Shown here one piece after another: positions 16,081-25,404 of a DNA stretch of 64,000 bases. This DNA is from Streptacidiphilus jiangxiensis (lineage in GTDB: Bacteria; Actinomycetota; Actinomycetes; Streptomycetales; Streptomycetaceae). The DNA is taken from positions 62,001 to 126,000 of the forward strand of contig NZ_FOAZ01000002.1 in NCBI RefSeq assembly GCF_900109465.1, in the 5' to 3' direction. Position 1 is the first letter of the stretch, and every line of letters begins with the position of its first letter. A model generated the notes under the pieces. The model was given only the letters and a program-made list of their open reading frames with translations, had not been told where the DNA came from and made no database searches. Made by a program: the position numbers and the translations under genes.

Positions 16081-19000
16081 ATGGATACTCCGGCGAACGG
16101 CGCGCGGCCGGACGGCTCCGCCGGCCCCGGTGAGAAGGAGCTGCGGCAGCTCTTGGCGGGGCTGACAGCGGTGCGTGACGGCGACTTCTCCGCGCGTCTG
16201 GTCGTCGGTGCCGACGGGCTGCTCGGTGAGATCGCCCAGGTCTTCAACGGCATGCTCGACCAGCTTTCCCTGGTCACCTCCGAGGTGACCAGGGTCGCGC
16301 AGGAGGTGGGCGGCCACGGCAGGCTCGGTGGACAAGCCCAGGTGCCCGGCGTGGGCGGGGTGTGGCGGGAGCTGACCGACTCCGTCAACGCGATGGCCCG
16401 CAACCTGACCGACCAGGTCCGCAACATCGCCCAGGTCACCACGGCGGTCGCCAAGGGGGACCTGACGCAGAAGATCGAGGTCGACGCGCTCGGCGAGATC
16501 CTCGCGCTGAAGAACACGGTCAACACGATGGTGGACCAGCTCTCCGCTTTCGCCGACGAGGTCACCCGCGTGGCCCGGGAGGTGGGAACCGAGGGACGGC
16601 TGGGCGGGCAGGCCCGTGTGCCAGGGGTGGCCGGCACCTGGCGGGATCTGACCGACAACGTCAACTTCATGGCCGGCAATCTCACCAGCCAGGTGCGGGC
16701 CATCGCACAGGTCGCCGGCGCCGTAGCGGGCGGCGACCTCACCCAGAAGATCGCCGTGGACGCCCGCGGCGAGATCCTGGAGCTGAAGGAGACCATCAAC
16801 ACCATGGTCGACCAGCTCTCCGCCTTCGCAGATGAGGTGACCCGTGTAGCCCGCGAGGTCGGCACCGAGGGCAAGCTCGGCGGCCAGGCAACGGTCCGCG
16901 GCGTCGGTGGAACCTGGAAGGACCTCACCGACAACGTCAACGTCATGGCCTCCAACCTGACCAGCCAGGTGCGCTCCATCGCACAGGTAGCCCAGGCGGT
17001 CGAACGGGGCGACCTGTCCCGCAAGATCTCGGTCGAGGCCCGTGGCGAGGTGGCGGGCCTTGCGGAGGCCATCAACACCATGGTGGACATGCTGTCCGCT
17101 TTCGCCGACGAGGTCACTCGCGTGGCCGGCGAGGTCGGCACAGAGGGTGTCCTCGGCGGCCAGGCCCGGGTACCGAACGTAGCCGGGACCTGGAAGGACC
17201 TCACCGACAACGTCAATTCGATGGCCACCAACCTGACCAACCAGGTGCGCAACATCGCCCAGGTGACCACCGCCGTCGCCCAGGGCGACCTCACCCGCAA
17301 GATCGACGTCGATGCCCGCGGGGAGATCCTGGAGCTGAAGACGACCATCAACACCATGGTCGACCAGCTCTCCGCCTTCGCCGCCGAGGTCACCCGCGTC
17401 GCCCGCGAGGTTGGCAGCGAAGGCAAGCTCGGCGGCCAGGCCGAGGTCGAGGGCGTCTCGGGCACTTGGAAGCGACTGACCGAAAACGTCAACGAGCTGG
17501 CCGGGAACCTGACCCGGCAAGTCCGCGCCATCGCCGAGGTCACCAGCGCGGTCGCGGAGGGGGATCTGACCCGGTCGATCGCGGTCGAGGCCCCCGGCGA
17601 GGTCGGCGACCTCAAGGACAACATCAACGCGATGGTCGAGTCGCTGCGTGAGACCACCCGCCGCAACCAGGAGCAGGACTGGCTCAAGAGCAACCTGGCC
17701 CGGATCTCCGCCCTGATGCAGGGCCCGCGGAGCCTCTCCGCAGTTGCGGAACTCGTACTGGACGAGGTCACGCCGCTGGTGAACGCCCAGATCGGCGCGT
17801 TCTACCTCGTGCAGGAGACCGAGGAGGGAACGCGCCTCAACCGCGTTGGCGCCTACGGCGTGCCCGGCGGCCGGCAGCTGAGCTTCCGCATCGGCGAGTC
17901 CCTGGTGGGCCAGTGCGCACGCAACCGGCGCGCCCTGCTCATCGAGGACCTGCCGTCCGGCTACCTCACCATCGCCTCCGGATCGGGAAGCGCGGAGCCC
18001 GCCTCGCTCCTGCTGCTGCCCATCGTCATGGAGGACCAGCTGCTCGGCGTGATCGAATTGGCGTCGCTGCGCCCCTTCGCCCAGGTGCACCGGGACTTCC
18101 TGGTCCAGGTGACCGAAGCACTCGGCGTCAACGTCGGCTCGCTGCTGGCGAACACCCGCACCGACGAGCTGTTGACCGAGTCCCAGCGGCTGACGGCGGA
18201 ACTCCAGGAGCGACAGCAGGAGCTGCAGCGCTCGAATGCCGAACTCCAGGAGAAGGCAGGCCTGCTGGCGGACCGCAATGCCGACATCGAGGCGAAGAAC
18301 CTGGAGATCGAGCAGGCGCGGCAGGAACTGGAGGAGCGGGCCCAGCAGCTGTCGACGGCGTCGATGTACAAGTCGGAGTTCCTGGCCAACATGAGCCATG
18401 AACTGCGCACCCCGCTCAACAGCCTGCTGGTCCTGGCCCAGTTGCTGGCGCAGAACCCCGGAGGCAACCTGACGGACAAGCAGGTCGGCTACGCCACGGT
18501 GATCCACTCGGCGGGCTCGGACCTGCTGGAGTTGATCAACGACATCCTCGACCTGTCCAAGGTCGAGGCCGGCAAGCTCGACCTGAATCCCGACCGGTTC
18601 GCGCTACGCCCGCTGCTGGACTCGCTGGAGACCACCTTCCGGCCGCTCACCGGCGAAAAGGCGCTGGAGTTCCGCGTCAGCACCGGCCCCGACCTGCCCA
18701 CAGAACTGGTCACCGACCAGCAGCGGCTGCGCCAGGTGCTGAGCAACCTGCTCTCCAACGCCGTCAAGTTCACCAACGCCGGGCGAGTGGAGCTGCGGGT
18801 CGAGAGTGCTGATCCGCAGCAGCTGCCCGAACAGCTGCGGGGCGCGGACAGCGTGGTGGCCTTCCGGATCGAGGACACCGGCATCGGCATCGCCGCGGAA
18901 CACCTGGAGAGCATCTTCGGCGCCTTCCAGCAGGCCGACGGAACCACCAGCCGCCGCTACGGAGGCACCGGACTCGGGCTTTCGATCAGCCGTCAGATCG

Positions 19001-19533
19001 CCCAACTGCTGGGCGGCGTCATCGAGGCCGAGAGCACCCTCGGCCAGGGCAGCCGCTTCACCCTGCTGCTGCCGGTCCAAGCGTCTTCACCCGGAGAGGA
19101 AGTCTCCGAGCACGAACCCTCTGCGGACCGGGGTACGGCGGCGGTCCGGCTGAGCAGCGACCTGGACGGCCGGACGGCGCTGGTCGTCGACGACGACCAG
19201 CGCAACGTCTTCGCGCTCAGCGGCATCCTGGAACTGCACGGGGCGAACGTCGTGACCGCCGAGAACGGCCGCGCCGCGCTGGAGATCCTTTCCGGCCGTG
19301 ATGACATCGACGTGGTCCTGATGGATCTGATGATGCCGGAGCTGGACGGCTACGAGGCCACCCGGCAGCTCCGGGGCATGGCCGGGTACGGCGATGTGCC
19401 GGTGATCGCCGTGACTGCCAAGGCCCTGCCCGGGGACCGGGACGCGATGTTCGCGGCCGGCGCCACGGACTACGTGGTCAAGCCGGTGGACGCCACCGAC
19501 CTGCTGGAGCGGATCCGGCGCAGGCTCAGGTGA
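16081..19533 (+). CDS. poly-HAMP hybrid sensor histidine kinase
   Basis: A 1150-aa protein with no membrane segment. Residues about 20-520 hold five near-identical 92-residue units of the HAMP type (each with [17 protein letters not shown] and GDLTQKI-like segments). A GAF domain follows (about 545-695), then a coiled coil ([19 protein letters not shown]), a HisKA domain with H773 ([14 protein letters not shown]), an ATPase domain with N893 (NAVKFTN) and a receiver with D1082 ([14 protein letters not shown]). The architecture resembles poly-HAMP group III osmosensing kinases such as fungal Nik1. ATG at 16081 with GAGG upstream; GTG at 16078 is possible. It is a likely cytoplasmic stress sensor with an unknown partner regulator. 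Confidence 0.92.
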   Translation: MDTPANGARPDGSAGPGEKELRQLLAGLTAVRDGDFSARLVVGADGLLGEIAQVFNGMLDQLSLVTSEVTRVAQEVGGHGRLGGQAQVPGVGGVWRELTDSVNAMARNLTDQVRNIAQVTTAVAKGDLTQKIEVDALGEILALKNTVNTMVDQLSAFADEVTRVAREVGTEGRLGGQARVPGVAGTWRDLTDNVNFMAGNLTSQVRAIAQVAGAVAGGDLTQKIAVDARGEILELKETINTMVDQLSAFADEVTRVAREVGTEGKLGGQATVRGVGGTWKDLTDNVNVMASNLTSQVRSIAQVAQAVERGDLSRKISVEARGEVAGLAEAINTMVDMLSAFADEVTRVAGEVGTEGVLGGQARVPNVAGTWKDLTDNVNSMATNLTNQVRNIAQVTTAVAQGDLTRKIDVDARGEILELKTTINTMVDQLSAFAAEVTRVAREVGSEGKLGGQAEVEGVSGTWKRLTENVNELAGNLTRQVRAIAEVTSAVAEGDLTRSIAVEAPGEVGDLKDNINAMVESLRETTRRNQEQDWLKSNLARISALMQGPRSLSAVAELVLDEVTPLVNAQIGAFYLVQETEEGTRLNRVGAYGVPGGRQLSFRIGESLVGQCARNRRALLIEDLPSGYLTIASGSGSAEPASLLLLPIVMEDQLLGVIELASLRPFAQVHRDFLVQVTEALGVNVGSLLANTRTDELLTESQRLTAELQERQQELQRSNAELQEKAGLLADRNADIEAKNLEIEQARQELEERAQQLSTASMYKSEFLANMSHELRTPLNSLLVLAQLLAQNPGGNLTDKQVGYATVIHSAGSDLLELINDILDLSKVEAGKLDLNPDRFALRPLLDSLETTFRPLTGEKALEFRVSTGPDLPTELVTDQQRLRQVLSNLLSNAVKFTNAGRVELRVESADPQQLPEQLRGADSVVAFRIEDTGIGIAAEHLESIFGAFQQADGTTSRRYGGTGLGLSISRQIAQLLGGVIEAESTLGQGSRFTLLLPVQASSPGEEVSEHEPSADRGTAAVRLSSDLDGRTALVVDDDQRNVFALSGILELHGANVVTAENGRAALEILSGRDDIDVVLMDLMMPELDGYEATRQLRGMAGYGDVPVIAVTAKALPGDRDAMFAAGATDYVVKPVDATDLLERIRRRLR
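16282..17661 (+). repeat. five tandem 276-bp coding repeats (HAMP units)
   Basis: The codon block starting GAGGT(G/C)AC(C) recurs at 16282, 16558, 16834, 17110 and 17386, an exact spacing of 276 bp (92 codons). The units are similar enough at DNA level to recombine and change in copy number. Confidence 0.85.
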
Positions 19534-21841
19534 TCCGCACCAGGACCAGGCTCGCGTCGTCGTCGGTGTCCCCGACGGCGGTGGCCAGCAGGTCGTCCGC
19601 CCGGACGTCCAGACTCTCCTCGGGAAGACGCTCGGCCGCTCGGCGGAGCGTGACCAGGGACTGGTCGATTCCGGCGTGCCGCCGCTCGATCAGACCGTCG
19701 GTGAAGAGCAACAGCATGTCCCCGCTGCGCAACGTGGCCTCGGACTCCTGGTAGGTGATGTCCGGGGCGGCACCGAGCAGCAGGTTGGCGGAGGAGGCGA
19801 GCAGCTCCGCCCGGCCCTCGCGCAGAAGCACTGGCGGGAGGTGCCCGGCGCTCGTCCAGTGCAGCCGGCGCAGCTCCGGATCGTAGCGGGCGCAGACAGC
19901 GGTGGCGGTGGGATGCCCCGGGGTGTGCAGAGTGACCTCGTTGAGCCAGTGCATCAGCCGGCCCGGCGGTTCGCCGGAGAACGCCAGGCCGCGCAGGGCA
20001 TTGCGCAGGGCGACCATCCCTGTCGCCGCGTCGATCCCGTGCCCCGCCACGTCGCCGACGGCGATCATGACCTCACCGTTCGGCAGTCTCAGCACGTCGT
20101 ACCAGTCGCCCCCGACGCGGTACTCCTCAGCCGCGGGCCGGTAGCGGGCGGCGACCTCGACGCCCGGCAGGTCGTGAGAGGAGGGCAGATCAGGGACGAT
20201 GGCCCGCTGCAGCTGCAGCGCGAGCTGGTGCCGGATCGCGGCCTTGGCCTGGACCGAGCCGAGCTCGTCGAACGTCGCCGCGAGAGCCGCCTCGGTCTGG
20301 TGCTGGATCGAGACGTCCTGGAAGAAGCCGGTGATGCCAGTGAGCGTGCCGTGGGTCAGCAGCGGTTCGGCGATCAGCCGGATGTGCCGCACACCGCCCT
20401 CGGGCCGAGGCAGCCGCAGCACGGCGCTCACGCCTTCGAGGCGCACCGTCAGCCGCTGCAGCGACTCCTCCAGCTCGGGCCGGTCGTCCGGGAGCAGGAG
20501 GGCCCCGAGGGCGTGCAGCGGGAAGGGAGGCGTCCCCGCTGGGAGCCCGAGACAGCCGGGCACCAGCTCGGCCCACTGGGCGGTCCCTGACGTGAGGTCG
20601 TCCTCGAAGGCCGCGAGGGATCCCAGCCGGCCGGCTCGTTGGAGCACGGAGAAGCTGTGGTCCTGGTTCTCCTGGTGCCAGAGCACCACGCTGCGCTCTT
20701 CGCCGAGGGCCAGTACCCGCACATTGAGCAGTGGAGCCGGGCCTCCCGGGGGCCGCGTGGGGGGTACCCGTGAGGCCCGCTGAGAGTCTCCGCTGCGACG
20801 GGACGCGTCGACCATGGTCAGAACGTCGGCGTGCACGTGGGGAAAGACCTGCGCGAACGGCCGTCCGACAGGATGGGGAGCCCCAGAGCCGGCCCGACGG
20901 GCGGCAGCGTTCAAGTACTCGACGAAAGGGCCCCCGGGTGCGCCGCCGCCGTGCAGCAGAACCGCGGGCTGAGCGAGCAGGTCAAGCACGGCGGCGAGGA
21001 CCGGCCGGGACATCGCCGAATCCTTGAGTGACTGATCCTGGCCGAGCACCCGGGCGAGCACCTCCACCGCCCCGGCCGCCTGGAGACGGATCTCCTCGTC
21101 CAAGGGCTGCTGAGCGGACCACAGCAGCAGCACGACCCCGACGGCGACCCCGCCGTCGCGGAGCGGCAGGACGGCGCGCGGGGCGTCCTCGGCGCCCGGA
21201 AGCGTCCCCTCCACGCTGATCCCGGCGGGAAACCACTGGGGCACTCCGGAGGTCGTCACGTGGTGCGGCACCGTCGACCACTGCGGTGGAATCCATGACC
21301 ATCGCGCTGCCGCGAGCGGGCCGACCCCCACGGCGGCCTTCAACGCCAGACAGTCGGCCTGGGCGCGTTGCCAGACCATCAGCGCGTCGACCCCGAGGCG
21401 GGCCAGTGGCCCTTCCAGCAGCATGGCCGCGACGTCGTCGAGGTCCAGGCCGAGCTCGGCGGCCCCGCTGACCCGACGCCTCGATCGCGCCTCGTCCACG
21501 ACTCGACGACGGCCGGCGACCGGAGCAGGGCTCGTGCTCGTGCTCGTGCTCGCGGGCGCGGTGCCAGGATCACCGCTGGCCTCGTTGACGATGTCGGCCG
21601 CGAGATCGGCGACCTCGACCGCGGCCCCGGAGGCCATCTCCTCGAGCATGGAGCCGGCCGCCGCCGGGGTGACCTGGTGGCGCCCAACGAGCACGCCCGT
21701 GGCGAGATCGAGCAGGTGCCGACGCTGGAGCTCCGCGCGCAGCGCGTTGACCTCAGCCACCAAGGCGTCGATGGCCGCTCCGGTGGACCCCTGGTCCACG
21801 CGCCGGTCGGCGTCGCCCGCGTCCGGGAGGCCTTGGGGCAT
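19526..21841 (-). CDS. ANTAR/GAF/PAS SpoIIE-type protein phosphatase
   Basis: A 771-aa multidomain regulator. An N-terminal ANTAR-like helical region (ALRAELQRRHLLDLATGVLVG), a GAF-like region (about 130-270), PAS-type regions (about 290-530) and a C-terminal PP2C/SpoIIE phosphatase with metal-binding motifs GGDWYDV (near 575), GDVAGHGIDAA (near 595) and DDDASLV (near 755). Such enzymes dephosphorylate STAS antagonists and release sigma factors. The ATG at 21841 has GGAG upstream; an earlier ATG at 21913 does not. Its last 8 bases overlap the convergent hybrid-kinase gene. Confidence 0.88.
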   Translation of the reverse strand: MPQGLPDAGDADRRVDQGSTGAAIDALVAEVNALRAELQRRHLLDLATGVLVGRHQVTPAAAGSMLEEMASGAAVEVADLAADIVNEASGDPGTAPASTSTSTSPAPVAGRRRVVDEARSRRRVSGAAELGLDLDDVAAMLLEGPLARLGVDALMVWQRAQADCLALKAAVGVGPLAAARWSWIPPQWSTVPHHVTTSGVPQWFPAGISVEGTLPGAEDAPRAVLPLRDGGVAVGVVLLLWSAQQPLDEEIRLQAAGAVEVLARVLGQDQSLKDSAMSRPVLAAVLDLLAQPAVLLHGGGAPGGPFVEYLNAAARRAGSGAPHPVGRPFAQVFPHVHADVLTMVDASRRSGDSQRASRVPPTRPPGGPAPLLNVRVLALGEERSVVLWHQENQDHSFSVLQRAGRLGSLAAFEDDLTSGTAQWAELVPGCLGLPAGTPPFPLHALGALLLPDDRPELEESLQRLTVRLEGVSAVLRLPRPEGGVRHIRLIAEPLLTHGTLTGITGFFQDVSIQHQTEAALAATFDELGSVQAKAAIRHQLALQLQRAIVPDLPSSHDLPGVEVAARYRPAAEEYRVGGDWYDVLRLPNGEVMIAVGDVAGHGIDAATGMVALRNALRGLAFSGEPPGRLMHWLNEVTLHTPGHPTATAVCARYDPELRRLHWTSAGHLPPVLLREGRAELLASSANLLLGAAPDITYQESEATLRSGDMLLLFTDGLIERRHAGIDQSLVTLRRAAERLPEESLDVRADDLLATAVGDTDDDASLVLVRIT

Positions 21842-22320
21842 TCCGTCTCCATCCACCTGCCCGAGCCGGCACCGCGCCCGGGCGACACCTCGTCCAGCCC
21901 AGTCACCAGCCATGCTACCGACAGCCCGCCTCTGCGGCGGGGCAGAGCACGCACGACGGGCAGCCCGACCGCTTGCCCTCCGGCGGCACGGTGCGGCCCT
22001 GCGCGCCTCCTGCGGTCGAGGCCGCGCAGGCGCGGCATGACGGAACGTCGAGAGCCGCCCGATCGTGTCGCAGCCGCCGGCGTCTGCGTTCTGCCGGGCC
22101 GGCCGACGCCCTCAAGGCCGCAGGCCCGTCCGTCGCTTCGTTCGTGACGTGTGACGAGTCCGGCGTCGAGACCGGCCGGAAGGTGGACGGCAACCGCTGG
22201 AGCGCCGCGGGGTGCCCGCTCCGGACGGGTCGGCGCGCAACCATCCCGAGCTCCGCAGCAGGGAAGCCGGGCTCATCGCCCGGCTCCCTTCCTTACTCGT
22301 CCTGGCGCGGGCCCTGGTCG
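21842..22320. other. intergenic region between two minus-strand genes
   Basis: About 480 bp upstream of the phosphatase gene and downstream of the small-protein pair. It should hold the phosphatase promoter. Apart from the stem-loop at 22265-22285 I see no gene or repeat. Confidence 0.4.
22265..22285 (-). terminator. GC-rich stem-loop after a minus-strand operon
   Basis: AGCCGGGC, TCATC loop, GCCCGGCT, with further partial pairing outside. It lies about 36 nt past the stop at 22321 and lacks a clear T-run, as is common in actinomycete terminators. Confidence 0.45.
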
Positions 22321-22812
22321 TCAGAGATCCAGGACCCGGTCCAGAACGTCGCGGTACTGCTGCAGGGCGACCCTGAGCTGTTCGGTCGAGGTCCCTGTGT
22401 CCTGCGCGGCGCTGCCCGGTCCGGTGGGACACCATCCCTTCCGGACGTCGGCGTTGCGTTCCAGTACCGCCTCGGCGAGTCGCCGGGCGGCACGCACCAC
22501 GATCGCGTCAGCCCGCTCCACCGCCTGATGCGGGTCGTCGACGAAGTCGTACTGGGCCTCCTGCCAGTCGTCGCGGAGACGCTGGACGACGAGGGGATCC
22601 AGAAGGGGCGACCGGTCCCGGTCCGCGCTCGCCTCCGACCGTGTGTCCCAGCCGTCCTGGCGCAGTTTCTCCGCCCGAGGCGGCGTCTCCTGCCGCTCTT
22701 CCCCCGGCCGGACCTCCTCCGTCGCTCGCGCGAACGCGCCGTCCATGCGAACCGCGTACTCGGCCGGCCCGATTCGAGCCGCCTCCTCCTGCGTGGCCTG
22801 CTTCTCGATCAC
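22321..22812 (-). CDS. conserved hypothetical protein, coupled to upstream paralogue-like gene
   Basis: A 163-aa soluble protein. Its C-terminal half (PLVVQRLRDDWQEAQYDFVD, ADAIVVRAARRLAEAVLER) resembles the core of the neighbouring protein (RLRTRWRGLQRQFVNAP, AVEAMDELLDDMGLP), so both seem to share one helical domain, W..(A/Q)Q..FVD.P..AV..AD. The GTG start overlaps the upstream stop by 4 nt (GTGA). The function of this domain, common in streptomycetes, is unknown to me. Confidence 0.7.
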   Translation of the reverse strand: MIEKQATQEEAARIGPAEYAVRMDGAFARATEEVRPGEERQETPPRAEKLRQDGWDTRSEASADRDRSPLLDPLVVQRLRDDWQEAQYDFVDDPHQAVERADAIVVRAARRLAEAVLERNADVRKGWCPTGPGSAAQDTGTSTEQLRVALQQYRDVLDRVLDL

Positions 22813-23396
22813 GACACCCTCCCGCTCGTCAGCCGGGCCCCACGGGCACGCGCGCGGCGCGACGGGGGCTGCGCCCCGGCCAGCAACTCGCAGACGCTCC
22901 GGGCGCTCACAAAGCTCTGGCGGAGTTCCTCCGTCGACACTGTTCCGGAGCCTGTGCGATCCACCACCCCGTGCGCATGGCGGTAGCACCGCACAGCCCG
23001 CTCATCCCAGGACCTCAGGAGGATCTGCCGGTCCTCACGGTTGGCAGGCAGGCCCATGTCATCCAACAACTCGTCCATCGCCTCGACCGCGCAGGCCACC
23101 ACGGCTACGGGCGCGTTGACGAACTGCCGTTGCAGTCCGCGCCACCGCGTCCTCAGTCGTTCCGTCCGGGCGGCATCGAGCGTGCCGATGGGGAGGGCTT
23201 CCAGTTGTCGCTCATGCTCCCGCACAGCACGGTTCGCCTTCCTGGCGCTTCCCTCATGGGCCTCCACCGCACTCACGTACTCGGGCCCGAACCGCTCCCT
23301 GAGCCGCCGGGGCCGGCGTCTCGACAGCGCGAACACCGGAACGCCGAGCGCGGCTGCGGCGACGACTGCCAGGATCAAGGACCACTCGACCGGCAT
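22809..23396 (-). CDS. membrane-anchored conserved hypothetical protein
   Basis: A 195-aa protein with an N-terminal membrane anchor (WSLILAVVAAAALGVPVFAL), an RRRPRR stop-transfer, and a soluble helical domain starting RERFGPEYVSAVEAHEG. RERFGPEY-type proteins are widespread in Streptomyces and lack a known role. GGGAG lies 8 nt before the ATG at 23396. First gene of a two-gene operon. Confidence 0.72.
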   Translation of the reverse strand: MPVEWSLILAVVAAAALGVPVFALSRRRPRRLRERFGPEYVSAVEAHEGSARKANRAVREHERQLEALPIGTLDAARTERLRTRWRGLQRQFVNAPVAVVACAVEAMDELLDDMGLPANREDRQILLRSWDERAVRCYRHAHGVVDRTGSGTVSTEELRQSFVSARSVCELLAGAQPPSRRARARGARLTSGRVS

Positions 23397-23526
23397 GACG
23401 CAGGCTCCCTTCACGGTGGTCGCATGTATGACGGCCAGTCACCTGGCGGTCACCCCACGTGCGCCACTACCGGGCTCCTAACCTGTGCCCGGGCGCCCAA
23501 ACGGTCAGGTTGGAGGCCGTTCCGTG

Positions 23527-23551
23527 GCATCCGAGGAACACGTGTGGGTGC
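23527..23551 (+). promoter_or_regulatory. candidate SigB-type promoter before PRC-barrel gene
   Basis: GCAT, 15 nt, GGGTGC, about 75 nt before the PRC-barrel GTG start. One base departs from the GGGTAC -10 element. Confidence 0.25.
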
Positions 23552-23626
23552 TGTGATCCGGGGCAGGCGCTCGGATGCGGGTCCGTGAAGGGCCCGCATC
23601 CACCGAGCATCCAGGAGGATCAGATC

Positions 23627-23977
23627 GTGGAGAGCAGCAACTGGACCTACCGTCAGGGCACCGGCTACCAGAGCGGAATGGACTTGGCCGGATTCGAGGT
23701 GGAGGCGACGGACGGCCGCATCGGGAAGGTCGACAAGCACGACGACGAGACCGATGCCCGCCACATCCTCGTGGACATCGGAAGGTGGATCTTCGGCAGG
23801 CAGGCCCTGCTGCCCGTCGGCATGATCCTCAAGGTCGACCCGGTCGACCGCGTGGTGTACGTCGACCGCAGCAAGGACGCGATCAAGAACGCCCCGGAGT
23901 ACGACCGCGACCGGCTCGACGGCACGCCCGACTACTACCAGCAGGTCAGCGGCTACTACTTTCCCGGCCCTCTGTAG
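23627..23977 (+). CDS. PRC-barrel domain protein
   Basis: A 116-aa soluble protein. The PRC-barrel runs from GMDLAGFEVEATDGRIGKVD through WIFGRQALLPVGMILKVD to a tail with DAIKNAPEYDRDRLDG and aromatic GYYFPGPL. The GTG at 23627 has AGGAGG upstream. It has close relatives in this window at 50125 and 59952. In actinomycetes such genes are often general-stress genes; the biochemical role is not established. Confidence 0.85.
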   Translation: MESSNWTYRQGTGYQSGMDLAGFEVEATDGRIGKVDKHDDETDARHILVDIGRWIFGRQALLPVGMILKVDPVDRVVYVDRSKDAIKNAPEYDRDRLDGTPDYYQQVSGYYFPGPL

Positions 23978-24028
23978 GCAGCTTGCTTGCTTGGACGGGG
24001 GCCGGCCGGGCGCATTCGACCGAGTGCC

Positions 24029-24328
24029 TCACCGGCTGGGCGCGTCGCGCACCGGCACGCAGACGAAGCCCTCGGTCCAGTGATCCCTGTCGAGGTCGTA
24101 CTCCCCGAGATGGAAGCAGTCGGGCTCGGCGGCGAACCCCGGTAGGAGACGCGCGCGCAGCATCCGCTCCCCGGCCCCGGCCTCGGACGAGTAGATGCCG
24201 AGCAGCGTGACGTCGTCACCGTCTTGCTCATCGACGAACACGTCGCCTCCGTCGTCGAGGTGAACCGTTTCGCCGACGGGGCCGGCTTCGTTCTGGTGAC
24301 CGATGTGCCAGAGGGGATAGACCTTCAC
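24029..24328 (-). CDS. small conserved protein, DUF7336-like
   Basis: A 99-aa protein with VYPLWHIGHQNEAG, TLLGIYSSEAGAGERMLRAR and DCFHLGEYDLDRDHWTEGFV. The pattern (short N-terminal strand, LLGIYSS..A..A, then Y.LD...W..GF) is that of DUF7336-like proteins. No catalytic motif. Function unknown. Confidence 0.6.
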   Translation of the reverse strand: MKVYPLWHIGHQNEAGPVGETVHLDDGGDVFVDEQDGDDVTLLGIYSSEAGAGERMLRARLLPGFAAEPDCFHLGEYDLDRDHWTEGFVCVPVRDAPSR

Positions 24329-24410
24329 CGGCGCAGGCTACTCCGGGCCGCGCGCGCCGGAGTCATCCTGCGGGCATCGCTCACCGGGCGAACCTTTCCG
24401 GTCCGAGTAT

Positions 24411-24578
24411 TCAACGCGTGGGTCGCCGTCCGGTTCGCCGGAACCGGAGGGCGCTCAGCAGAAGTGCGACCGCGAAAACGGCGATGCCGATGAGGAGCAG
24501 AAAAAGCAACCCTTTGACGACGGATCCGATGATGCCGAGCAGGACCGCGGCGAGGACCAGCAGCAGGATCAGGACCAT
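24411..24578 (-). CDS. small hydrophobic membrane protein (55 aa)
   Basis: Starts MVLILLLVLAAVLLGIIGS, a first membrane segment, followed by LLFLLLIGIAVFAVALLLS and a basic tail RFRRTGRRPTR. GAGAGGTGA precedes the ATG. It lies 20 nt downstream of the PRC-barrel gene at 24599 on the same strand, so probably cotranscribed. A very similar type of protein is encoded at 49681. Confidence 0.7.
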   Translation of the reverse strand: MVLILLLVLAAVLLGIIGSVVKGLLFLLLIGIAVFAVALLLSALRFRRTGRRPTR

Positions 24579-24598
24579 CTTGGTCACCTCTCCCCTTG

Positions 24599-24952
24599 TC
24601 AGCGACGGGCCAGGCGGCGTTCGCCGCCGGCGCCCTGGCTGTACGCGAGCTGATAGTGGGCGAAGACCGCAGGCTCTTGCTCGGCGGCAAGGACGCCGTC
24701 GGCGTCGATCGCCGGCGCCCCTTTCACCACGGCCTTCGCGAAGGCCACCTTGACGTATCCGGGACCGACCAGCGCGCCGGCCAGCGGCACGAACACCAGG
24801 CGTCTTCTGGTCGGCAGTCCTACCACGACGGTGGCGAAGAACGGCTCGTCAGTGGCGGTGTCGACGTATACCGACTCCAGCGTGCCGACCTTCTTGCCGT
24901 CCTCGTCGACCACGTCGTTCTCGCGCCACTCCCTTATGTCCACACTGTCCAT
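24599..24952 (-). CDS. PRC-barrel domain protein (second type)
   Basis: A 117-aa protein with a PRC-barrel-like core: REWRENDVVDEDGKKVGTLE, VYVDTATDEPFFATVVVG and RRLVFVPLAGALVGPGYVKV. It is only distantly related to the PRC proteins at 23627, 50125 and 59952 and lacks their IKNAPEY tail. The ATG at 24952 follows AGGAAAGG. First gene of a likely two-gene unit with the small hydrophobic protein. Confidence 0.75.
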   Translation of the reverse strand: MDSVDIREWRENDVVDEDGKKVGTLESVYVDTATDEPFFATVVVGLPTRRRLVFVPLAGALVGPGYVKVAFAKAVVKGAPAIDADGVLAAEQEPAVFAHYQLAYSQGAGGERRLARR

Positions 24953-25404
24953 GATCAGCGCCTTTCCTGCATCGGTGACAGACGGCCTTCGCCCCCCCAA
25001 CTCCGGTCTCGTGTCAGCGGGGCCTTCCCACCCTCCCTAGGCGTGTCAGGGCAGGAGGCTGTCGTTCCTCGCCCCGTCCGCGCCACGGATCGGCCGCCCA
25101 GGAGCCCGCGAAGACGGTCGACAGCGCCAAAAGCCAGGGGTATGGCGATCTCCTTCCGCCTGCACCCGCGTGTGCCCATCCCGGAGGGAGCCAAACACGA
25201 GGAGGGAGGAGGGTGTTTAGCCAGGCCGTGGTGGGACAAGCGCGGAACATGCTGCAGCCCATCAAGGACACGCTGCTCGAAGATCGAGCAACGTGCCGAC
25301 CACCAGACAGTGGCAGCCAATTCATCGACGCCGACAGGAGGTGTTCTGAAGCCTTCTGGACCGTGACCAGGTAAAGCGCGAGAAACAGCGGAATCGAGAC
25401 CGTC
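24953..25404. other. katE upstream region
   Basis: About 450 bp between divergent genes. It should hold the catalase promoter. A purine-rich stretch (25198-25214) precedes a 52-codon frame from GTG 25213 with weak codon bias, ending at 25371, which I do not support as a gene. No clear operator was found. Confidence 0.35.

Noticed and set aside
16282..17661. Regular repeats resembling a repeat array
   Set aside because: The unit is 276 bp, in frame, and encodes HAMP domains; it is not a CRISPR array.
15901..18507. Very long minus-strand open frame (over 850 codons) opposite the hybrid kinase
   Set aside because: It mirrors the repeated, GC-rich coding strand; its sequence is low in complexity and has no domain, while the plus-strand protein has clear kinase motifs.
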